Source: Chloromonas sp. AAM2
Lineage: Eukaryota > Chlorophyta > Chlorophyceae > Chlamydomonadales > Chlamydomonadaceae
DNA length: 22,027 bases
NCBI GenBank assembly: GCA_004335635.1
Contig: QAXH01006153.1
Location: 6,410-28,436 of the forward strand
Direction of reading: 5' to 3'
Shown: piece after piece, positions 19,801-22,027 of the stretch
Numbering within the stretch: the stretch's first letter is position 1
How the letters are laid out: the number at the start of each line of letters is the position of its first letter
Notes under the pieces: generated by a model
What the model was told of the DNA's origin: nothing
The model's database searches: none
What the model saw: the letters and a program-made list of their open reading frames with translations, nothing else
Program-made: the position numbers and the translations under genes

Positions 19801-22027
19801 GCTGTGTTAGCTCTCCTGGGTGACCTATCAAGAAACGGCTTGCCAGCTCTGCAGTCCACAGCTCTGCGGCTCCTGTGGCACTGCAACCAGGCACTGCACA
19901 AGCAACTGTCGTCATGGTAGGTGATCGTCATTGTTATGCTGCATTTCAAGTCTGCCCATCATGCTTGGAAATGTACGTGCATGTGCTATTGTAGTGCACA
20001 GAATCGCCGTTTGCAGTCATGGTAGGGGTAGCCATGTTGAGCCAAGCAAAAACAGCTGCATTTGCGACTTCACATTTTGTTTGCGTCATAGAAAGTGCGG
20101 CAGAGGCAGAGCTGTTGCTGCCCCGCAACACATATACGCCAAGCATCAAAGGACAGACAGAATCTGCAATTCATGGCCAGTCACAGCCTGGCATTGGCTT
20201 ATCATAGCTAACGCCAAACCCTGGCTGCTCGCTTTGACTGGATATTGATTCTGCAAGGATCCTTCAATTCAGAGGTGTGCCCACTACCCGGGACAAAACG
20301 ACGGATAATCTGTTACTGCAGGATGGTGTACGGTCACCTGTACGATCCGTACGACGAGTTCTTCATTCGTCGCAGCACCCACACCAAGGCAGGAGCAGGC
20401 AGCAGCGGTGGCAGCGCTGCAGTATGGCAGCAACAGCCCCAACAGCCCCAACAGCCCCAACAAACCCAACAGCAGTCCCAACTGCAGCAGCGGCAGCAGC
20501 GGAAGGGATTTGATTTTTTACACACGTTTGAGGTGGTGGTTGATCGCCTGCCTCCGTACATAAGCATGGATACGGCCAAGGCAGTCGAGTTTGTGGGCAA
20601 GTCCGTGCTGCTTCTGAACAGCCCAGCCGGCGAGTTCAGAGGGCGGCAGTTGATGCCGCATGAAGACACACTGCATGCAGCACAGGTAGGAAAACTGCAC
20701 GTACACAATGGTGCGTGTCTGGTTCACGATTTCAATGCACCGGCGGCCACGTATGCAACAACGACAACTGGTGGCTTAGGTGCCGTGTATACATGCTGGG
20801 CCTGCAAAGCTCAGGCCCTTGAGCTTGGAAGGGGGAGTCCAGCGTCACCTGTGCATGTGCGATTAAGAGGCAGTGTGTCTAGGCAAAACCTGGTCCAAGC
20901 TGATGAGAAGCAACAAGTAGGATCTGGGTGGTCAACACAAGATGGACTAGCAAACGGCAGATAGGCCGTGGGTCCATTCTCACGAGCCTCAGTGTTTCAG
21001 CGCCGGAACAATCCTGGCGAGATTACTTTGCAGATGATACGAATCGCAGCTGGTTATGTAACGTGACTTGGCTGGCCAACACACTACTGGGCTAGCATGC
21101 CGTGCTGCAATGGTCCACGCTGACCATTGACAATCCAGGTGTGCGGCACATCCGTGCACAGGTGCTGCGTGAGCTGCAAGATGCTCCGTCGTTCGACCGA
21201 GTGGCCTTTGAGTGCTGCGTGACTGCACTGAGGACGAAGGTGGCAGCCCTGCTCTGGCAACTGGTGGTGCAGCAGGTAGGCATGGGGTTGGACATGCTTG
21301 GACATGTGTTTGTTGACAGCGAGGGCAGCTTGTACCAAGCTCTTTGCTTCTTCCAGCCAGGCTGGTATTTTCAACTTGGTGTTGAAGCCTTAGATCATGG
21401 AATCCCCAAACCAAATGTTCAAGACAGAGACGGTGAACGCAACTGCATACAATGGACCTGGAAGCCAAGATGGTCGCCTGGCATTGGCATGTGATGGGTG
21501 ACCTGTGTGGTGTGACCGCCTGCACTGAAGCATCCAGCCCGTCTTGCATTCCCAACCACTTGGTGTGAAAACCAAAACCAAACTCGCGCGTTACTTATCA
21601 ACGTCACTGAACGGCAATTTACACAGTGAAAGAGAAATGTTCAAGCTGATGGTTTATCGTGGTTTGGGCACGTAGACACTGACCTGTGTGGTTAGTCATC
21701 CGACAACGTGCGCCACAGTGTTTAGCTGTGCTTCATTCCCGCCATGCCCTCGCTCTTCAGGCTGGGTTGATGAGCCACCTGTCTGCCATCAAGGACTACT
21801 TCCTGCTGGCCAAGGGAGAATTTGCACATGCATTTCTGGTGGATGCAAGAAGGTGAGCAAGCACAGAGGCAAACAAAGGGGCAGACAAGGTTGAGTGTAT
21901 TGCTTCTCCTCAGGAAGGGAGCACCAACAACGATGGAGTGGCACGCATGTGGGATGACGAGCTCGGTAAAACCCAAACTGAGTGTATATATATGTATTTA
22001 CACCAGGGAAGCCGTCAGAGGACACGG
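16899..22027 (+). CDS. Gamma-tubulin complex component 4 (GCP4), partial at 3' end
   Basis: Exons with agreeing phases: 16899-17035, 17463-17546, 17942-18102, 18648-18713, 19178-19287, 19645-19916, 20322-20685, 21162-21275, 21761-21852; then about 21914 or 21922 to 21965 (acceptor ambiguous) and from about 22007 to the window end. GCPs form the ring complex that nucleates microtubules; GCP4 is a ring-core subunit that contacts gamma-tubulin. Hallmarks in order: LLQELLLTLVGFSGDVF; CNIFLSPDLDWVDAPDRALI; NELVRLGFHYLAVRSFIEHE; GGSIYRQALASGL; a long helical region; WMVYGHLYDPYDEFFIRR (the family G-x-L-x-D-P-x-x-EFF signature, residues 277-294); VVVDRLPPYI and AVEFVGKSVLLLN; VAALLWQLVVQQ; LSAIKDYFLLAKGEFAHAFL. 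A polyQ insertion follows the EFF motif (residues about 313-337). The conserved GCP4 start aligns at LLQELLL, so this start adds about 27 residues. The C-terminal gamma-tubulin-binding part continues off the window. Confidence 0.93.
17180..17235 (+). repeat. Copy B of a tRNA-like dispersed repeat, in GCP4 intron 1
   Basis: Second copy of the sequence at 1-48, in the same plus orientation, with GAGCCGTTGAT inserted relative to copy A between the two boxes. A partial CTGCTGAGCGCCT copy lies just upstream near 17149. No poly-A run follows. It is too short and degenerate for a functional tRNA. Confidence 0.5.
18352..18422. repeat. (AATATT)n tract bracketed by 18-bp direct repeats
   Basis: TTTGGCCCGTGGCACATA occurs exactly at 18352-18369 and again at 18405-18422. 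Between them is almost pure A/T built of TAATAT units, and ATTAAT follows the second copy. It lies in GCP4 intron 3 (18103-18647). The arrangement looks like replication slippage or an insertion with target duplication. Confidence 0.85.
19020..19176 (+). repeat. CCTGTTCATGTCC-type degenerate array in GCP4 intron 4
   Basis: Variants of CTGCCTGTTC, CATGTCC, CACGTCCTG and CATGTCCTGCCTGTT recur roughly every 15-30 bp up to TTTGCAG, the acceptor before exon 5 at 19178. The array is pyrimidine-rich on the sense strand and forms the 3' end of the intron. Confidence 0.75.
20425..20505 (+). repeat. In-frame CAACAGCCC tandem repeat encoding polyQ/P
   Basis: Within GCP4 exon 7, CAACAGCCC units (9 bp, Gln-Gln-Pro) repeat about three times, flanked by CAG/CAA-rich DNA. 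The product reads QQQPQQPQQPQQTQQQSQLQ and onward. The frame is kept on both sides, as expected for an expanded coding repeat. Confidence 0.85.

Noticed and set aside
21096..21161. Earlier acceptor for GCP4 exon 8 after CTAG at 21095
   Set aside because: It is also phase 0, but adds 22 residues. The CACAG acceptor at 21161 gives DTLHAAQVLRELQD, which matches family spacing better.

Overview
The window looks like nuclear DNA from a green alga (Chlorophyta, probably a core chlorophyte; I cannot name the genus). The reasons are: GT-AG introns that split every recognisable gene into short exons; GC-rich exons in a less GC-rich background; Ala/Gly/Gln-rich low-complexity insertions; TGTAA polyadenylation-type signals a short way after two stop codons; and a mix of plant-type eukaryotic genes with a bacterial-type, organelle-style rRNA methylase. 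Long open frames mislead here. The genes were rebuilt by joining exons whose splice phases agree and whose translations match known families.

Layout. (1) About 297-1581, minus strand: three exons of a WD40 protein resembling WDR13; its 3' part lies beyond the left edge. (2) 1582-4321: no convincing gene. (3) 4322-6265, minus: a three-exon gene for an unrecognised single-pass membrane protein with a Pro-rich N-terminal side. (4) 6448-12308, plus: a ten-exon RlmN/Cfr-family radical-SAM rRNA/tRNA adenine-C2 methyltransferase with a large extra linker and a Gln-rich tail. (5) 12309-13980: convergent intergenic spacer with small repeats. (6) 13981-16365, minus: a complete three-exon RRP1/Nop52 nucleolar pre-rRNA processing protein. 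(7) 16899 to the right edge, plus: gamma-tubulin complex component 4 (GCP4), nine clear exons plus one or two ambiguous ones, truncated by the window end.

The gene order gives two head-to-head pairs: membrane protein/RlmN (182 bp between predicted starts) and RRP1/GCP4 (533 bp). RlmN and RRP1 converge. RlmN and RRP1 both concern ribosomal RNA but probably in different compartments, so I do not read them as one pathway. GCP4 belongs to microtubule nucleation.

I see no operon, CRISPR array, phage, integrase or other mobile module, and no clear undescribed multi-gene system. The most unusual items are the 163-residue insertion placed just before the catalytic core of the RlmN-like enzyme, degenerate copies of an RlmN exon end inside the following intron, a tRNA-like repeat shared by two distant introns, and a (CAACAGCCC)n polyQ insertion in GCP4.
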